Assembly (NCBI RefSeq): GCF_002798305.1
Contig: NZ_PCGR01000001.1
Location: 372,001-436,000 of the forward strand
DNA from: Chryseomicrobium excrementi
GTDB lineage: Bacteria > Bacillota > Bacilli > Bacillales_A > Planococcaceae
DNA: 64,000 nt
Direction: 5' to 3'
Each line of letters opens with the position of its first letter. Position 1 is the stretch's first letter. The position numbers were made by a program, and so were the translations under genes. Positions 6,667 to 17,775 of the stretch are shown here, in pieces. Below the pieces are notes generated by a model that had not been told where the DNA came from, ran no database searches, and saw nothing but the letters and a program-made list of their open reading frames with translations.

Positions 6667-9378
6667 ATGGCAAAAAGCAATTTACATCAGAGCCGCGCTT
6701 CATTTGAAGTAAATGGCAAGACGTATAACTATTACCGTTTAAAAACTTTAGAAGAAGCAGGAATCGCAAACGTTTCACGCTTGCCGTATTCTATCAAAGT
6801 GCTACTTGAATCTGTACTTCGTCAATATGACGGCTACGTGATCAAGGACGACCATGTTGAAAAATTAGCAAACTGGGGCAAAGAAAACGATCCAGAGGCG
6901 GAAGTACCATTCAAGCCGTCACGCGTTATCCTACAAGACTTTACAGGTGTTCCTGTAGTCGTTGACCTTGCTGCACTTCGTTCAGCAATGGCAAAAATGG
7001 GTGGAGATCCATCAAAAATCAACCCTGAGATTCCAGTTGACCTTGTTATCGACCACTCGGTACAAGTTGACAAATACGGAACAAATGATGCGCTTCGTCA
7101 AAACATGCAGCTTGAATTTGAGCGCAATGCAGAGCGTTACCAGTTCCTTAGCTGGGCTCAAAAGGCGTATGACAACTACCGTGCAGTTCCACCAGCAACG
7201 GGTATCGTTCACCAAGTAAACTTAGAGTACTTAGCGAACGTAGTTCACGCTGTTGAGAACGAAGATGGCACATTTGAAACATTCCCAGACACACTAGTCG
7301 GTACAGATTCTCATACAACGATGATCAATGGTATCGGTGTACTTGGATGGGGTGTAGGTGGTATCGAAGCGGAAGCAGGAATGCTTGGTCAACCTTCATA
7401 CTTCCCAATTCCAGAAGTTATCGGAGTGCGTCTAGTAGGAGAACTTCCAAACGGAACAACTGCTACTGACTTGGCTCTTAAAGTAACTGAAGTTTTACGT
7501 AAAGCTGGCGTAGTTGGCAAATTCGTTGAGTTCTTCGGACCAGGCGTTGTTCAACTTCCACTTGCTGACCGTGCAACAATTGCGAACATGGCACCTGAGT
7601 ACGGTGCTACTTGTGGTTTCTTCCCAGTAGATGAAGAGGCACTAGATTACATGCGTCTAACAGGTCGCGATGAAGAGAACATCGAAGTCGTAAAAGCTTA
7701 CTTACAAGCTAACGATATGTTCTTCACAGCAGATTCAGTAGAGCCTACGTATACAAACATCATCGAACTAGATCTTTCTGCTATTGAACCAAACCTTTCA
7801 GGTCCTAAGCGTCCACAAGATTTGATTCCACTTTCAGCAATGAAAGAAGAATTCAATAAAGCTGTTGTGGCACCACAAGGAAACCAAGGTTTCGGTCTGT
7901 CTAAGAAAGAATTCGCAAAAACAGCAACAATCGAGCTTAATGGCAAAGAAGTTACAATTCCTACAGGTGCAGTTGCAATCGCAGCGATCACATCTTGTAC
8001 GAACACTTCTAACCCATACGTAATGCTTGGTGCTGGTCTTGTTGCGAAAAAAGCAGTTGAAAAAGGATTAACTCCTCCTGCTTACGTGAAGACCTCATTA
8101 GCACCAGGTTCAAAAGTTGTAACAGGGTACCTACAAGATTCTGGCTTGTTAGAATCACTTGAGCAAATCGGGTTCAACCTTGTAGGTTACGGCTGTACAA
8201 CATGTATCGGGAACTCAGGTCCACTACTTCCTGAAATCGAGCAAGGCATCATCGACAACGACCTACTAGTGACATCTGTATTGTCTGGTAACCGTAACTT
8301 TGAAGGCCGTGTTCACCCATTAGTAAAAGCGAACTACTTAGCTTCTCCACCATTAGTTGTGGCATATGCACTTGCAGGTACTGTTGATATCGATCTTCAA
8401 AATGATCCAATCGGTCAAGACAAAGACGGTAACGATGTATTCTTCAAAGACATCTGGCCAACTACTGAAGAAGTAAAAGAAGCAGTTCACTCAACTGTAA
8501 CTCCTGAATTGTTCCGTAAAGAGTACGCTCGCGTATTCACTGAGAACGAAGAGTGGAATGCAATTGAAACTCCAGACGATGACCTGTATGCATTCGATGA
8601 GAATTCAACATACATCCAGAACCCACCGTTCTTCGAAGGTCTATCTAAAGAGCCACAAGACATTCAAACTTTAGCTGGTCTTCGCGTTGTTGCGAAATTT
8701 GGCGATTCAATCACTACGGACCACATCTCTCCAGCTGGAGCGATCGGTAAAGATACACCAGCAGGTCGCTACCTTCGTGAAAACGGAGTAGAGATTCGCG
8801 ACTTCAACTCTTACGGTTCACGCCGTGGGAACCACGAAGTCATGATGCGTGGTACGTTTGCAAACATCCGTATCCGTAACCAAGTAGCACCAGGTACAGA
8901 GGGCGGTTACACGACTTACTGGCCAACTGGTGAAATCATGGCAATCTATGATGCAGCAATGAAGTACCAACAAGATGGTACAGGACTTGTCGTTCTTGCT
9001 GGTAAAGATTACGGTATGGGATCTTCACGTGACTGGGCTGCGAAAGGTACAAACCTTTTAGGCATCAAAACAGTTATCGCAGAGAGCTACGAGCGTATCC
9101 ACCGTTCTAACCTTGTCATGATGGGTGTACTTCCACTTCAATTCATGAAAGGCGAGAGCGCAGACACACTTGGCTTGACTGGAACTGAAGAGATCAGCGT
9201 GAATATCGCAGAAGGCGTAAAACCACGTGATATCTTAACAGTTACTGCAAAAGCTAAAGACGGTTCTGAAAAAACATTCCAAGTACTTGCTCGCTTCGAT
9301 TCAGAAGTAGAAGTAGATTACTACCGTCACGGTGGTATCCTTCAGATGGTACTTCGTAACAAAATGTTAGAAGCATAA
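6667..9378 (+). CDS. acnA: aconitate hydratase AcnA
   Basis: The 903-residue enzyme interconverts citrate and isocitrate in the TCA cycle, using a 4Fe-4S cluster. Cluster cysteines are visible in [12 protein letters not shown] and [11 protein letters not shown], and the C-terminal swivel domain carries [10 protein letters not shown] and the [12 protein letters not shown] motif. Length and order match the AcnA/IRP1 class, which in Bacillus also acts as an RNA-binding regulator when iron is low. The ATG at 6667 is preferred because CAAAGGAGGAAACACG precedes it. Codon use is strongly biased to optimal codons, as expected for an abundant enzyme. Probable CcpC sites precede it. Confidence 0.98.
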   Translation: MAKSNLHQSRASFEVNGKTYNYYRLKTLEEAGIANVSRLPYSIKVLLESVLRQYDGYVIKDDHVEKLANWGKENDPEAEVPFKPSRVILQDFTGVPVVVDLAALRSAMAKMGGDPSKINPEIPVDLVIDHSVQVDKYGTNDALRQNMQLEFERNAERYQFLSWAQKAYDNYRAVPPATGIVHQVNLEYLANVVHAVENEDGTFETFPDTLVGTDSHTTMINGIGVLGWGVGGIEAEAGMLGQPSYFPIPEVIGVRLVGELPNGTTATDLALKVTEVLRKAGVVGKFVEFFGPGVVQLPLADRATIANMAPEYGATCGFFPVDEEALDYMRLTGRDEENIEVVKAYLQANDMFFTADSVEPTYTNIIELDLSAIEPNLSGPKRPQDLIPLSAMKEEFNKAVVAPQGNQGFGLSKKEFAKTATIELNGKEVTIPTGAVAIAAITSCTNTSNPYVMLGAGLVAKKAVEKGLTPPAYVKTSLAPGSKVVTGYLQDSGLLESLEQIGFNLVGYGCTTCIGNSGPLLPEIEQGIIDNDLLVTSVLSGNRNFEGRVHPLVKANYLASPPLVVAYALAGTVDIDLQNDPIGQDKDGNDVFFKDIWPTTEEVKEAVHSTVTPELFRKEYARVFTENEEWNAIETPDDDLYAFDENSTYIQNPPFFEGLSKEPQDIQTLAGLRVVAKFGDSITTDHISPAGAIGKDTPAGRYLRENGVEIRDFNSYGSRRGNHEVMMRGTFANIRIRNQVAPGTEGGYTTYWPTGEIMAIYDAAMKYQQDGTGLVVLAGKDYGMGSSRDWAAKGTNLLGIKTVIAESYERIHRSNLVMMGVLPLQFMKGESADTLGLTGTEEISVNIAEGVKPRDILTVTAKAKDGSEKTFQVLARFDSEVEVDYYRHGGILQMVLRNKMLEA

Positions 9379-9389
9379 GCTTCTCATAA

Positions 9390-9425
9390 GACCTCTCTCT
9401 ACTCTGGTGGGGAGGGGTTTTTTCG
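9390..9425 (+). terminator. intrinsic terminator after acnA
   Basis: An imperfect GC-rich stem between 9391-9402 and 9409-9417 is followed by six to seven T residues. Confidence 0.7.
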
Positions 9426-9581
9426 TGCTTAATCGCCTGATATAAGTGAGAATGATAACGTGAATTCTATATAACTATATTGAAATAATATAGAGTTAAC
9501 CCTATTGTTATTCTTGAATAATATCTAGTTGTTTTAGTACTTCCTGTTCTATGATGTATACTGATAGTGAGGTGAATCAAC

Positions 9582-10001
9582 TTGAAAAGTAGCAAATCTA
9601 TTGAAGTTCGCTATGCAGAAACCGACCAGATGGGCGTCGTCTATCACGCAAACTATCTTGTCTGGCTCGAGATGGGCCGAACACAGCTGATCAAAGACCT
9701 AGGGTTCGATTATGCCGGCCTTGAATCAAAAGGCTACCTGTCGCCAGTATTAGACGTGTCGATACAATACAAACAAAGCGCAAGGTATGGCGACACCGTC
9801 ACTGTAACGACTTGGATCGATTCGTACAGTCGTTTAAAGACCATCTACGGCTACGAAGTGACGAAAGAAGATAGTACCGTCCTAGCTACGGCCAAGACCG
9901 TCCATACATTAGTAGCAAAAGAGACGTTCCGTCCTATCGCATTATCCAAAGTAGATCAAGACTGGCACGAAGCGTACGAGAAAGCGTGCGTGCAAGCATA
10001 A
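9582..10001 (+). CDS. acyl-CoA thioesterase, 4HBT family (YneP-like)
   Basis: This 139-residue hot-dog fold protein belongs to the YbgC/FadM-type thioesterases that hydrolyse acyl-CoA. The family signature YAETDQMGVVYHANYLVW is present, with Asp15 as the catalytic aspartate and the following His-Ala-Asn-Tyr. The start is TTG with GTGAGGTGAATCAAC upstream. Position downstream of aconitase and before yneQ matches B. subtilis yneP. The stop codon overlaps the next start (TAATG). The natural acyl substrate cannot be read from sequence. Confidence 0.88.
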   Translation: MKSSKSIEVRYAETDQMGVVYHANYLVWLEMGRTQLIKDLGFDYAGLESKGYLSPVLDVSIQYKQSARYGDTVTVTTWIDSYSRLKTIYGYEVTKEDSTVLATAKTVHTLVAKETFRPIALSKVDQDWHEAYEKACVQA

Positions 10002-10312
10002 TGGCTTTTGGGATCTCGAAAACAGAGCTAGTAGAGTGGAAGCGGCGGATTGAAGCAGGAGAGATGGCTATCTTGACGCATTACTGGTTAGACCCTCGTT
10101 TTCCAAGTTCGACTTCTGTCACGAAAGTCGGTTGCCAAGATACAAAGCGCCTTGCAGAGTGGGGACGGCAGTATGGTCTTAAAGAAGCGTGGATCGACCA
10201 CAAAGAAGGTTATCCTCATTTTGATTTGTTCGGAGACATCCAGAAGCAAGTGTTACAGGATGAAGGCTTAGTGGACCAATATAAGCGTTTTATACAAAAA
10301 GAAAGATCGTAA
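10001..10312 (+). CDS. YneQ-like protein of unknown function
   Basis: This 103-residue soluble protein begins MAFGISKTELVEWK. Notable features are the ILTHYWLDPRFP stretch, GCQDTKRLAEWG and WIDHKEGYPHFDLFG with several histidines and aspartates. It corresponds by order and wording to B. subtilis YneQ, which has no known function. The start overlaps the stop of the thioesterase gene by one base, so translation is coupled. An earlier in-frame ATG at 9986 lies within the thioesterase gene and has no ribosome binding site. Confidence 0.75.
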   Translation: MAFGISKTELVEWKRRIEAGEMAILTHYWLDPRFPSSTSVTKVGCQDTKRLAEWGRQYGLKEAWIDHKEGYPHFDLFGDIQKQVLQDEGLVDQYKRFIQKERS

Positions 10313-10337
10313 CCTTCAGGAGGCTACGATCTTTTTT
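10302..10337. terminator. bidirectional terminator between yneQ and yneR
   Basis: A stem of about 10 bp (10302-10311 with 10324-10333) is flanked by A and T runs. It overlaps the yneR stop codon. Confidence 0.88.
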
Positions 10338-10620
10338 GATAGTCAAATACGATTTCATTTCTTTCGTTGTCCACATCCACATGAAGGTCATGGTCATCAA
10401 AGTACCACAGGTCTCGTTCTTCAATGTAGAAATGGATAGAATCAAAGTCTTGCTGCACTGCAGGTTCATCAGGCTCTGCCTTGGTCATCCCAAGCGTAAA
10501 CCCTTCATGGAGCTTGCTGCTCCCTCCATAGCGTGGGTAAAATTGGATCCACTCACCACTTACAGCGTCCATATCTGTTTTAAACCAGTGGAGTGCTTGT
10601 TCAGAGATCACGATGTTCAT
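10324..10620 (-). CDS. HesB/IscA-like fold protein without cysteines (YneR-like)
   Basis: This 98-residue protein resembles the HesB-like family to which B. subtilis YneR belongs. The fold pattern ISEQALHWFKTDM then EWIQFYPRYGGSSKLHEGFTLG is visible, but the product contains no cysteine at all, so it cannot bind an Fe-S cluster in the way IscA does. Its function is unknown. I place the start at ATG 10620 because AGGAAGTGA precedes it at proper spacing; a GTG at 10629 would sit against that site. plsY ends 12 bases upstream on the same strand. Confidence 0.8.
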   Translation of the reverse strand: MNIVISEQALHWFKTDMDAVSGEWIQFYPRYGGSSKLHEGFTLGMTKAEPDEPAVQQDFDSIHFYIEERDLWYFDDHDLHVDVDNERNEIVFDYQKRS

Positions 10621-10632
10621 CGAGCTCACTTC

Positions 10633-11238
10633 CTATATCCAAGAGATTTTTGGTTCCGTACCTTGACGAATGCGCGAGATGTTCGCACGGTGACGGTACA
10701 CGATAAAGATCATCAAGACACTTATCAATAGAATAAGCGGAACATCAGGGCGAATCAAGAAATGTGACCCCACTGCCATCAGGAAAGCAATGATAGATAG
10801 TAAAATGGAAGTCAGCGATACCATTTTCGTGAGCTTCAATAACACGAAGAACAACACGAGTAGAATCAGGAAGAACAACCAGTTGTAACCAAGTAATACT
10901 CCAGCAGATGTTGCGACCGCTTTTCCTCCACGGAAGCCGGCAAACACCGGGTACATATGACCGATAACAGCCACTGCCCCAAGAACTAGCGGATGAACAC
11001 CGACATCTGTGAAGATTGCAAGTGCCGGCAACAATACAGCAGCTGTTCCTTTTAAGATGTCAATCAGCGAAACGATTAGGCCAGCAGGTTTCCCTAGGAC
11101 ACGGAACGTGTTTGTCCCTCCGAGATTTCCACTCCCATGCTCTCGTATATCTGTCTTAAAGAAAACCTTTCCTATTATAAGCCCTGTCGGTATGGAACCG
11201 AGCAGGTAGGCAAGTAGTAATGCAATTCCAGTAATCAT
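10633..11238 (-). CDS. plsY: glycerol-3-phosphate acyltransferase PlsY
   Basis: The 201-residue polytopic membrane enzyme transfers acyl groups from acyl-phosphate to glycerol-3-phosphate, the first step of phospholipid synthesis with PlsX. The three family loops are visible: GSIPTG near the N-terminus, GSGNLGGTNTFRVLG (phosphate binding) and RGGKAVATSAG. Five hydrophobic segments fit the family. ATG 11238 follows AAAGGAGACTGCT. It is divergent from parE, as in B. subtilis and staphylococci. Confidence 0.96.
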   Translation of the reverse strand: MITGIALLLAYLLGSIPTGLIIGKVFFKTDIREHGSGNLGGTNTFRVLGKPAGLIVSLIDILKGTAAVLLPALAIFTDVGVHPLVLGAVAVIGHMYPVFAGFRGGKAVATSAGVLLGYNWLFFLILLVLFFVLLKLTKMVSLTSILLSIIAFLMAVGSHFLIRPDVPLILLISVLMIFIVYRHRANISRIRQGTEPKISWI

Positions 11239-11350
11239 AGCAGTCTCCTTTAATAAACAGTTCTGTAGTAGTAGTTTACCATATTCGAATTTTGATTGGA
11301 CAGAGTGCATTGCAATCTTTTCACTGTTTCTTTACACTTAGAGAATGACG

Positions 11351-11388
11351 GTCTAGCAGTTGACATCACTGCTGGACAAGCGTATCGT
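11351..11388 (+). promoter_or_regulatory. parEC promoter with inverted repeat over the -35
   Basis: TTGACA (11360-11365), a 17-bp spacer and TATCGT (11383-11388) form a good sigma-A promoter. A 10-bp inverted repeat (11351-11360 with 11368-11377, seven-base gap, one imperfect pair) is centred on the -35 box and could be an operator. Confidence 0.65.
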
Positions 11389-11424
11389 TAAAAATAGAAC
11401 ACACGTTTGATTGGAGAGAGCAAC

Positions 11425-13392
11425 TTGGCAAAACAGACTTTAACAGCCTACACAGATGATGATATTCAAGTACTAGAAGGTCTGGAAGCTGTCCGGAAAC
11501 GTCCGGGTATGTATATCGGATCGACAGACACGCGAGGCCTACACCACTTGGTTTACGAGATCGTCGACAATGCCGTGGATGAGAGTCTTGCAGGCTTTGG
11601 AACACAGATCGATGTGACGATCCATAAAGACAACAGCATCAGTGTCCGCGACTATGGTCGTGGGATGCCAACGGGAACTCACAAAACAGGTAAGCCTACA
11701 GCAGAAGTCATCTTTACAGTGTTGCACGCAGGAGGAAAGTTCGGACAAGGCGGCTACAAGACGAGCGGAGGACTTCACGGGGTGGGTGCTTCTGTAGTGA
11801 ATGCCTTGTCCACAGAAGTAGAAGTAGAAATTCACCGGGACGGCAAGAAGTTCTATCAAAAGTTTTCTCATGGCGGGAAAGTCGAGGTGGCTTTGCACGA
11901 AACAGGCAAAACAAAAGAGACCGGGACACTCGTTCACTTCTTACCGGACCCTACCATCTTCTCTGTTACGAAATACAATTTTGAAACACTCAGTGAGCGT
12001 CTACGTGAGTCAGCTTTCTTATTAAAGGGACTCCGCATCACATTAAAAGATGAAAGAACCGATACAATAGAAGTCTATCACTACGAGACGGGTATTGAAG
12101 CATTTGTTGCTTATTTAAATGAAGAAAAAGACACGCTACACAATGTGTTTTACATGGAAGGCACACAATCAGATATCGAAGTGGAGTTCGCGTTCCAGTT
12201 TAATGACGGCTACTCAGAGACCATTCTTTCGTTCGTCAACAATGTACGCACGCGCGACGGTGGAACCCATGAGACAGGCGCCAAAGCGGCACTCACTCGC
12301 GTCTTCAACGACTATGCTCGCAAAACAGGCCTGTTGAAAGAAAAAGATAAGAACTTGGACGGCTCTGACGTGCGTGAAGGGATTGCAGCCATCATCTCCG
12401 TGCGTATCCCAGAGAACATGCTGCAGTTTGAAGGCCAGACAAAAGGCAAACTCGGAACGAATGAAGCCCGAAGTGCAGTGGACACGGTCATTTCAGAAAA
12501 GCTTCAATACATTTTAGAAGAAAACGCCGATCTGACGGCTTCTTTGATCCGCAAAGCCATTCGTGCCCAACAAGCGCGGGAAGCAGCACGCAAGGCTCGT
12601 GAAGAAGCGAGAAGCGGCAAGAAGCGCAAGAAGAACGATACGCTTCTTTCTGGGAAGCTGACACCTGCCCAGTCTCGAAACGCGAAACGTAATGAACTGT
12701 ACCTAGTGGAGGGTGACTCTGCTGGAGGTTCTGCTAAACAAGGTCGTGATCGTACGTTCCAAGCCATCCTGCCACTTCGTGGGAAGGTCATCAATACAGA
12801 AAAAGCAAAGCTAGTAGATATCATGAAAAACGAAGAGATCGCGACAATCATCCATGCCATTGGTGGGGGAGTCGGAGCTGATTTCAATGTAGAAGACATC
12901 GCGTATGACAAAATCGTCATCATGACTGATGCGGATACGGACGGTGCCCACATCCAAGTGTTGCTGCTCACGTTCTTCTACCGCTATATGAAACCACTGA
13001 TTGAAGCAGGAAAGGTCTATATCGCCTTGCCTCCACTTTACAAAGTGTTCAAGGGAAGCGGCAAGAAAGAAGTTAGCACGTATGCATGGACTGAAAAAGA
13101 ATTGCAGGATTCCATCAAAAAGATTGGAAAAGGCTATTCCCTGCAACGTTATAAAGGATTAGGTGAGATGAATGCGGATCAGCTCTGGGAGACGACAATG
13201 AACCCAGAGACGCGTACACTGATTCGTGTCACGATTGAAGACGGAGGACGGGCCGAACGCCGCGTGACGACCTTGATGGGTGATAAGGTTGAACCACGAC
13301 GCAAGTGGATCGAGAGCCACGTCGACTTTAGTCTTGAAGAAGATGGCACGATACTAGAAAATGAACGTATTCATATGGAGAGTGAATTGTAA
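11425..13392 (+). CDS. parE: DNA topoisomerase IV subunit B (ParE)
   Basis: The 655-residue ATPase subunit of topoisomerase IV decatenates daughter chromosomes together with ParC. The GHKL ATPase motifs [17 protein letters not shown] and [15 protein letters not shown] are present, and the TOPRIM domain shows [11 protein letters not shown] and DADTDGAHI. Length and the ParC partner downstream distinguish it from GyrB. TTG at 11425 is preferred ([10 protein letters not shown]) with GGAGAGAGCAAC upstream; an earlier TTG at 11407 lies before that site. The stop codon overlaps the parC start (TAATG). Confidence 0.97.
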   Translation: MAKQTLTAYTDDDIQVLEGLEAVRKRPGMYIGSTDTRGLHHLVYEIVDNAVDESLAGFGTQIDVTIHKDNSISVRDYGRGMPTGTHKTGKPTAEVIFTVLHAGGKFGQGGYKTSGGLHGVGASVVNALSTEVEVEIHRDGKKFYQKFSHGGKVEVALHETGKTKETGTLVHFLPDPTIFSVTKYNFETLSERLRESAFLLKGLRITLKDERTDTIEVYHYETGIEAFVAYLNEEKDTLHNVFYMEGTQSDIEVEFAFQFNDGYSETILSFVNNVRTRDGGTHETGAKAALTRVFNDYARKTGLLKEKDKNLDGSDVREGIAAIISVRIPENMLQFEGQTKGKLGTNEARSAVDTVISEKLQYILEENADLTASLIRKAIRAQQAREAARKAREEARSGKKRKKNDTLLSGKLTPAQSRNAKRNELYLVEGDSAGGSAKQGRDRTFQAILPLRGKVINTEKAKLVDIMKNEEIATIIHAIGGGVGADFNVEDIAYDKIVIMTDADTDGAHIQVLLLTFFYRYMKPLIEAGKVYIALPPLYKVFKGSGKKEVSTYAWTEKELQDSIKKIGKGYSLQRYKGLGEMNADQLWETTMNPETRTLIRVTIEDGGRAERRVTTLMGDKVEPRRKWIESHVDFSLEEDGTILENERIHMESEL

Positions 13393-15812
13393 TGTCCCAA
13401 ATCGAACGTTTTCAAGATTTGCCACTTGAAGAGGTCATCGGTGACCGCTTCGGCAGATACAGTAAATATATTATTCAAGACCGCGCACTACCGGATGCAC
13501 GAGACGGCTTAAAACCGGTTCAACGCCGAATCCTATATGCGATGTATACAGAAGGCAACACAAATGACAAAGCGTTTCGTAAGTCTGCAAAGACCGTCGG
13601 TAACGTAATCGGGAACTACCATCCACACGGAGACAGTTCAGTGTATGAAGCGATGGTACGCATGAGTCAGGACTGGAAGCTACGAAACTTACTTGTAGAG
13701 ATGCACGGAAACAACGGGTCTGTTGACGGAGATCCACCAGCTGCAATGCGTTATACAGAAGCTCGTCTATCAGCGATTTCTTCTGAATTATTGAGAGACA
13801 TCCAAAAAGAGACGGTTGAATTTATTCCAAACTTTGATGACTCGGACAGTGAACCAACTGTTTTACCTGCTCGTTTCCCGAATCTCCTTGTGAATGGATC
13901 AACTGGAATCTCTGCTGGGTACGCTACAGACATCCCGCCACATGCCTTGCACGAGGTCATTGATGCTTTGTTCATGTATATGGAAAACCCAGCTGTCACA
14001 GTTGATGAGCTGATGACAGTTATGAAGGGACCTGACTTCCCAACAGGTGGTATCATTCAAGGTGTCGACGGCATCAAGAAAGCTTATGAGACCGGTAAAG
14101 GGAAGATTATCGTCCGATCTAAAACGGAGATTGAGTCGATCAAAGGAAACAAGCAGCAAATCGTCATTACAGAGCTTCCTTATGAGGTCAATAAAGCGAA
14201 TCTGATCAAACGCATGGACGAGCAGCGTTCTGACAAACGGTTAGACGGAATTGCGGATATTCGAGACGAATCCGATCGTACGGGTCTTCGTATCGTCATC
14301 GAAATGAAAAAAGACGTCGATGCACATGGCATCTTGCAGTATCTATTGAAGAACACAGACCTTCAAGTGTCGTACAACTTTAATATGATCGCCATCTACA
14401 ATCGACGCCCAACGATGATGACGTTGCCTCTACTTCTAGATGCCTACTTAGAGCATCAGAAAGAAGTCATTCGCAAGCGCTCTGATTTCGATTTGAAGCG
14501 TGCAAAAGCTCGTCTTCATATTGTGGAAGGTTTGATGAAGGCATTATCTATTCTAGATGAAGTGATTGCAACGATCCGTGCTTCGAAAGACAAACGCGAT
14601 GCTAAAGAAAACTTGAAGGCGTCGTATGAGTTCACAGAAGAACAAGCTGAAGCCATCGTGTCACTCCAGCTTTACCGTTTAACGAATACGGATATTACGG
14701 CACTTGAAGCAGAGCATGCGGACCTAACGAAGCTTGTTGCACAATTGCAAGGTATTCTAGGTGATGAGAAAAAACTGATTCGCGTCATCAAAAAAGAACT
14801 ACAAGACGTCCGAAAAGCTTATGCAGAACCGCGTCGTTCTGTAATTGAAGATGCGATTGAAGAGATCAAATTGACCCTGGATGTGTTGATTCCAAGCGAA
14901 GACGTTCGTCTTACAGTGACAAAAGAGGGCTATGTGAAGCGCACGTCACTACGTTCGTATCAAGCATCAAATGGGAAAGACTTCGCGATGAAAGAGACAG
15001 ATGAGTTGCTGCTCGATATGACGAGCAACACACAGCATCACTTGCTACTGTTTACGAGTCTCGGAAACTATATCTATCAGCCGGTTCATGAATTGCCGGA
15101 GATTCGCTGGAAAGACCTTGGTCAGCATATCTCAAGCATCGTGCAGCTAGACCCGAATGAACAGATCATCCATGCTGTGGCCATTGAGTCGTTTGAGCTA
15201 GATCACACTGTGGTGACGGTCTCTAGAGATGGTCAAGTGAAGCGGTCGTTGCTTGCTGAGTTCTACGTTCAGCGATACAACCGCACATTAAAAGCAATGA
15301 AATTAAAAAAAGGTGACGAAGTCGTATCCGTACACTTTGCAAATCCTTCAGATGATATTGCGTTCTTTACAATGGGAGCTTATGCATTGACGTATTCTTT
15401 AGACGAAATCCCAATTACTGGTGTCAAGACAGCAGGGGTCAAGGCCATCAATTTAAAAGACGGAGATGCGGTTGTTGCAACAAATATGATTGCAAAAGAC
15501 AGCCAGGATTTCTTTGTAGTTGTGACGCATAGAGGCGCTGTGAAGAAACTGGCACGCAAAGAGTTGGAACCAAGTTCACGTGCAAAACGTGGAGTGGTCG
15601 TATTACGAGAATTAAAAACAAATGCGCATCGAATCGTCGATGTGAGATACGTTCCAAATGATGCTGTATTGATTCCTCAAACTGCTAAAGGCGACAGTGA
15701 TCCATTAATCGTCAAAGAACTAAAGTCAGTCGATCGTTATTCAAATGGCAGTTTCTTGGTGGATGTTGATGTTGTTGGAGCTATTCAAGGATTAAAAGTA
15801 AAAGAGCTTTAA
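13392..15812 (+). CDS. parC: DNA topoisomerase IV subunit A (ParC)
   Basis: The 806-residue subunit cuts and rejoins DNA in topoisomerase IV. The catalytic Arg120-Tyr121 pair lies in [13 protein letters not shown]. The quinolone-resistance region reads [12 protein letters not shown], with Ser82 and Glu86 as found in susceptible S. aureus GrlA (Ser80, Glu84). The C-terminal part carries the beta-pinwheel repeats. It is translationally coupled to parE by a one-base overlap. A terminator follows. Confidence 0.97.
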   Translation: MSQIERFQDLPLEEVIGDRFGRYSKYIIQDRALPDARDGLKPVQRRILYAMYTEGNTNDKAFRKSAKTVGNVIGNYHPHGDSSVYEAMVRMSQDWKLRNLLVEMHGNNGSVDGDPPAAMRYTEARLSAISSELLRDIQKETVEFIPNFDDSDSEPTVLPARFPNLLVNGSTGISAGYATDIPPHALHEVIDALFMYMENPAVTVDELMTVMKGPDFPTGGIIQGVDGIKKAYETGKGKIIVRSKTEIESIKGNKQQIVITELPYEVNKANLIKRMDEQRSDKRLDGIADIRDESDRTGLRIVIEMKKDVDAHGILQYLLKNTDLQVSYNFNMIAIYNRRPTMMTLPLLLDAYLEHQKEVIRKRSDFDLKRAKARLHIVEGLMKALSILDEVIATIRASKDKRDAKENLKASYEFTEEQAEAIVSLQLYRLTNTDITALEAEHADLTKLVAQLQGILGDEKKLIRVIKKELQDVRKAYAEPRRSVIEDAIEEIKLTLDVLIPSEDVRLTVTKEGYVKRTSLRSYQASNGKDFAMKETDELLLDMTSNTQHHLLLFTSLGNYIYQPVHELPEIRWKDLGQHISSIVQLDPNEQIIHAVAIESFELDHTVVTVSRDGQVKRSLLAEFYVQRYNRTLKAMKLKKGDEVVSVHFANPSDDIAFFTMGAYALTYSLDEIPITGVKTAGVKAINLKDGDAVVATNMIAKDSQDFFVVVTHRGAVKKLARKELEPSSRAKRGVVVLRELKTNAHRIVDVRYVPNDAVLIPQTAKGDSDPLIVKELKSVDRYSNGSFLVDVDVVGAIQGLKVKEL

Positions 15813-15828
15813 AATTTAAAAAGAATTA

Positions 15829-15861
15829 TAAAACCAGGACCTAAAAAATCCTGGTTTTTTC
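15829..15861 (+). terminator. intrinsic terminator after parC
   Basis: A 9-bp stem (15831-15839 with 15849-15857) is followed by a T run. Confidence 0.88.
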
Positions 15862-15944
15862 TCTAATATCTCATTATTTCAAGTATACTACTTTATGAAA
15901 CTTAACTTTAGATAATATATATTATGGAAACTAATTTATTTTGA

Positions 15945-15976
15945 AAGCAAAGGAGACCTCATTTAGAGTCTCCTTC
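15945..15976 (-). terminator. terminator after the APH-family kinase gene
   Basis: An 8-bp perfect stem (15950-15957 with 15968-15975) lies directly after the stop on the minus strand; the following T tract is short and interrupted. Confidence 0.6.
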
Positions 15977-15978
15977 TT

Positions 15979-16839
15979 TTACTCTCTTTCCATAATCCAC
16001 TTCATCATTTCATAACGTTCCCGTGCTTCTGGAACTTTGTCTTCAATTGCCCAAACTAAATACACCATTCCAAGTGCTTTGATTGCATCTAGCAATTTAG
16101 TCTGTTCAAATCCATGTTCTTCAATCAACCAAGTAACTTTTTGAGCAAACTCTTCAACAGATCGATTTTTATTGAACAAAAACTGCACACAATCATAATA
16201 CGCATGTCCAACGACGCCTTTAGGATCAATAATTACAAATCCACGCGTGTCGTCCCATAAAATGTTCTCATGATGCAAATCTCCATGTAAATTCGTATCT
16301 TGCTGTAATTCTTTTAATCTCGAACTTGCAAGTTTTGCTTCAACTAACCAACTTTTTGGAACTTCAGAGATTTCTGCGTCAAGAGCTCGAAACCATGTAT
16401 CAATGCTAGGTAATGTTATTTCTATCGTTTCAGATGGAACTATATTATGTAGCCTCCTCCACTGCTCCACAAAAAATCGAACATTAGTTCTCGTATCGGG
16501 AAGTTGAGCATTTAAAGTAGTTCCAGGCGAAATACTTTCCATAATATAGTAGCCTTCTTCAACATTTGAGACTAACAGTGCGGCTATGATAGTTTGATCA
16601 AACGCTTCAAGAGCCCTAACCTGATTTGTGAAGTCATATCCAGGTAAGCCAATCTTTACAACCACTTCTTGCCCCTCTTTTATAGCTCTTGCTACATAAT
16701 TGTAGGACAGATTAGAGAAAGGTTGAATCGAGTGGAGCCCGTGTTCACACTCCACTTTTCGGATCAGCTGGGGAAGCTTCTCAAGCCACCTCTCCCCTTG
16801 CTCACCAAAGGCTGCGGCAATTTTTTCTTCAAAAGTCAT
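15979..16839 (-). CDS. aminoglycoside phosphotransferase-fold kinase, APH(6)/StrB-like
   Basis: This 286-residue soluble kinase has the aminoglycoside/hydroxyurea kinase fold. The catalytic loop LHGDLHHENILWDD and the metal-binding IIDPKGVVGHAYYD motif are those of the APH(6) streptomycin kinase family. It begins 5 bases after the metA stop and is co-oriented, so it would be transcribed from the SAM-riboswitch promoter. That context makes a small metabolite of methionine or sulfur metabolism as plausible a substrate as an antibiotic; this is inference. ATG 16839 has GGAG nine bases upstream. The coding sequence looks more A+T-rich than its neighbours, which may indicate transfer. Confidence 0.82.
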   Translation of the reverse strand: MTFEEKIAAAFGEQGERWLEKLPQLIRKVECEHGLHSIQPFSNLSYNYVARAIKEGQEVVVKIGLPGYDFTNQVRALEAFDQTIIAALLVSNVEEGYYIMESISPGTTLNAQLPDTRTNVRFFVEQWRRLHNIVPSETIEITLPSIDTWFRALDAEISEVPKSWLVEAKLASSRLKELQQDTNLHGDLHHENILWDDTRGFVIIDPKGVVGHAYYDCVQFLFNKNRSVEEFAQKVTWLIEEHGFEQTKLLDAIKALGMVYLVWAIEDKVPEARERYEMMKWIMERE

Positions 16840-16844
16840 AAAAT

Positions 16845-17753
16845 CTAGCTCCAATCAAAAGGCGTCTGTTGATACACATAATAATTTAACCAATTAGAGA
16901 ATAACAGATGGGTATGAGATCTCCATGTGTTTTGCGGAGTCTGCGATGGATCGTCATTAGGAAAATAGTTATCGGGCACCTGGCACTTTAACCCTTTTGC
17001 TACGTCTCGTTCGTACTCGTCACGGAGAGTAGTTGCATCATACTCTAAGTGGCCGGTAGCCATTATATGGCGCTGATCTTTCGACTGGATCAAGAACACT
17101 CCAGCGTCATCTGATAATGCAACTAGTTCGAGCTCTGGCTGCTTCAGAATCGATTCATAGGATACCGTCGTATGTCTTGAATGCGGAGCAAGAAACGTAT
17201 CGTTAAACCCCCGTACGACAGCTAGATGAGGAGCTACCAATTGATGAGAAAAGACTCCTGAGCACTTTTTAGGTAATGCTTCTTTATCAATACCAAATTC
17301 TTGATACAGCACTGCCTGTGCACCCCAGCAAATTGATAAGGTAGATGTTACATGTGTTTTTGCCCAAAAGAGTAATGTCACAATTTCTGGCCAGTAGGCA
17401 ACTTCTTCAAATGGCATCTGCTCAACAGGGGCTCCTGTTAGGATCATACCATCGAAGCGACGGTCTTTGATGTCGTCAAACACTTTATAAAACTGATCCA
17501 AATGGCTGCTACTGACGTTCTTTGGCTGATAACTCGCCATTCGTAAAAACGTCACGTTGGTCTGGAGAGGTGTATTTCCTAAGAGCCGCAACAATTGATG
17601 TTCAGTCTTTTCTTTCTCAGGCATTAAATTGACGATCAATACCTCGAGTGGTCGGATATCTTGAGTATGGGCCCGTTCTGTATCCATCACAAATATATGT
17701 TCTTCGCGTAATTTCTCAATAACAGGCAATTCTTTTGGTAAATTAATCGGCAT
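16845..17753 (-). CDS. metA: homoserine O-acetyltransferase MetA (MetAA type)
   Basis: The 302-residue enzyme acylates homoserine in the first committed step of methionine synthesis. The catalytic cysteine is Cys142 in SICWGAQA, and the His-x-Glu pair lies in ATGHLEYD. Residue 111 is glutamate ([12 protein letters not shown]); in this family Glu111 selects acetyl-CoA and Gly111 succinyl-CoA, so the product is predicted to be O-acetylhomoserine. A SAM riboswitch with its own terminator lies immediately upstream, so expression should fall when SAM is high. A kinase gene follows after 5 bases. Confidence 0.96.
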   Translation of the reverse strand: MPINLPKELPVIEKLREEHIFVMDTERAHTQDIRPLEVLIVNLMPEKEKTEHQLLRLLGNTPLQTNVTFLRMASYQPKNVSSSHLDQFYKVFDDIKDRRFDGMILTGAPVEQMPFEEVAYWPEIVTLLFWAKTHVTSTLSICWGAQAVLYQEFGIDKEALPKKCSGVFSHQLVAPHLAVVRGFNDTFLAPHSRHTTVSYESILKQPELELVALSDDAGVFLIQSKDQRHIMATGHLEYDATTLRDEYERDVAKGLKCQVPDNYFPNDDPSQTPQNTWRSHTHLLFSNWLNYYVYQQTPFDWS

Positions 17754-17775
17754 GTCACTTCACTCCTTCAAAATA

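Noticed and set aside
9471-9495. AT-rich inverted repeat downstream of acnA
   Set aside because: The CTATATT/AATATAG dyad is short and in AT-rich DNA, so chance is likely; it may belong to the yneP promoter region.
10336-10731. 131-residue plus-strand open frame over yneR and the end of plsY
   Set aside because: It is antisense to two well-supported genes, has no ribosome binding site and resembles no family.
12504-12971. 155-residue minus-strand open frame within parE
   Set aside because: It is an antisense shadow of the parE TOPRIM region with low-complexity Ser/Ala composition.
13392-15812. Quinolone-resistance changes in ParC
   Set aside because: The Ser and Glu positions of the resistance region are the susceptible-type residues.
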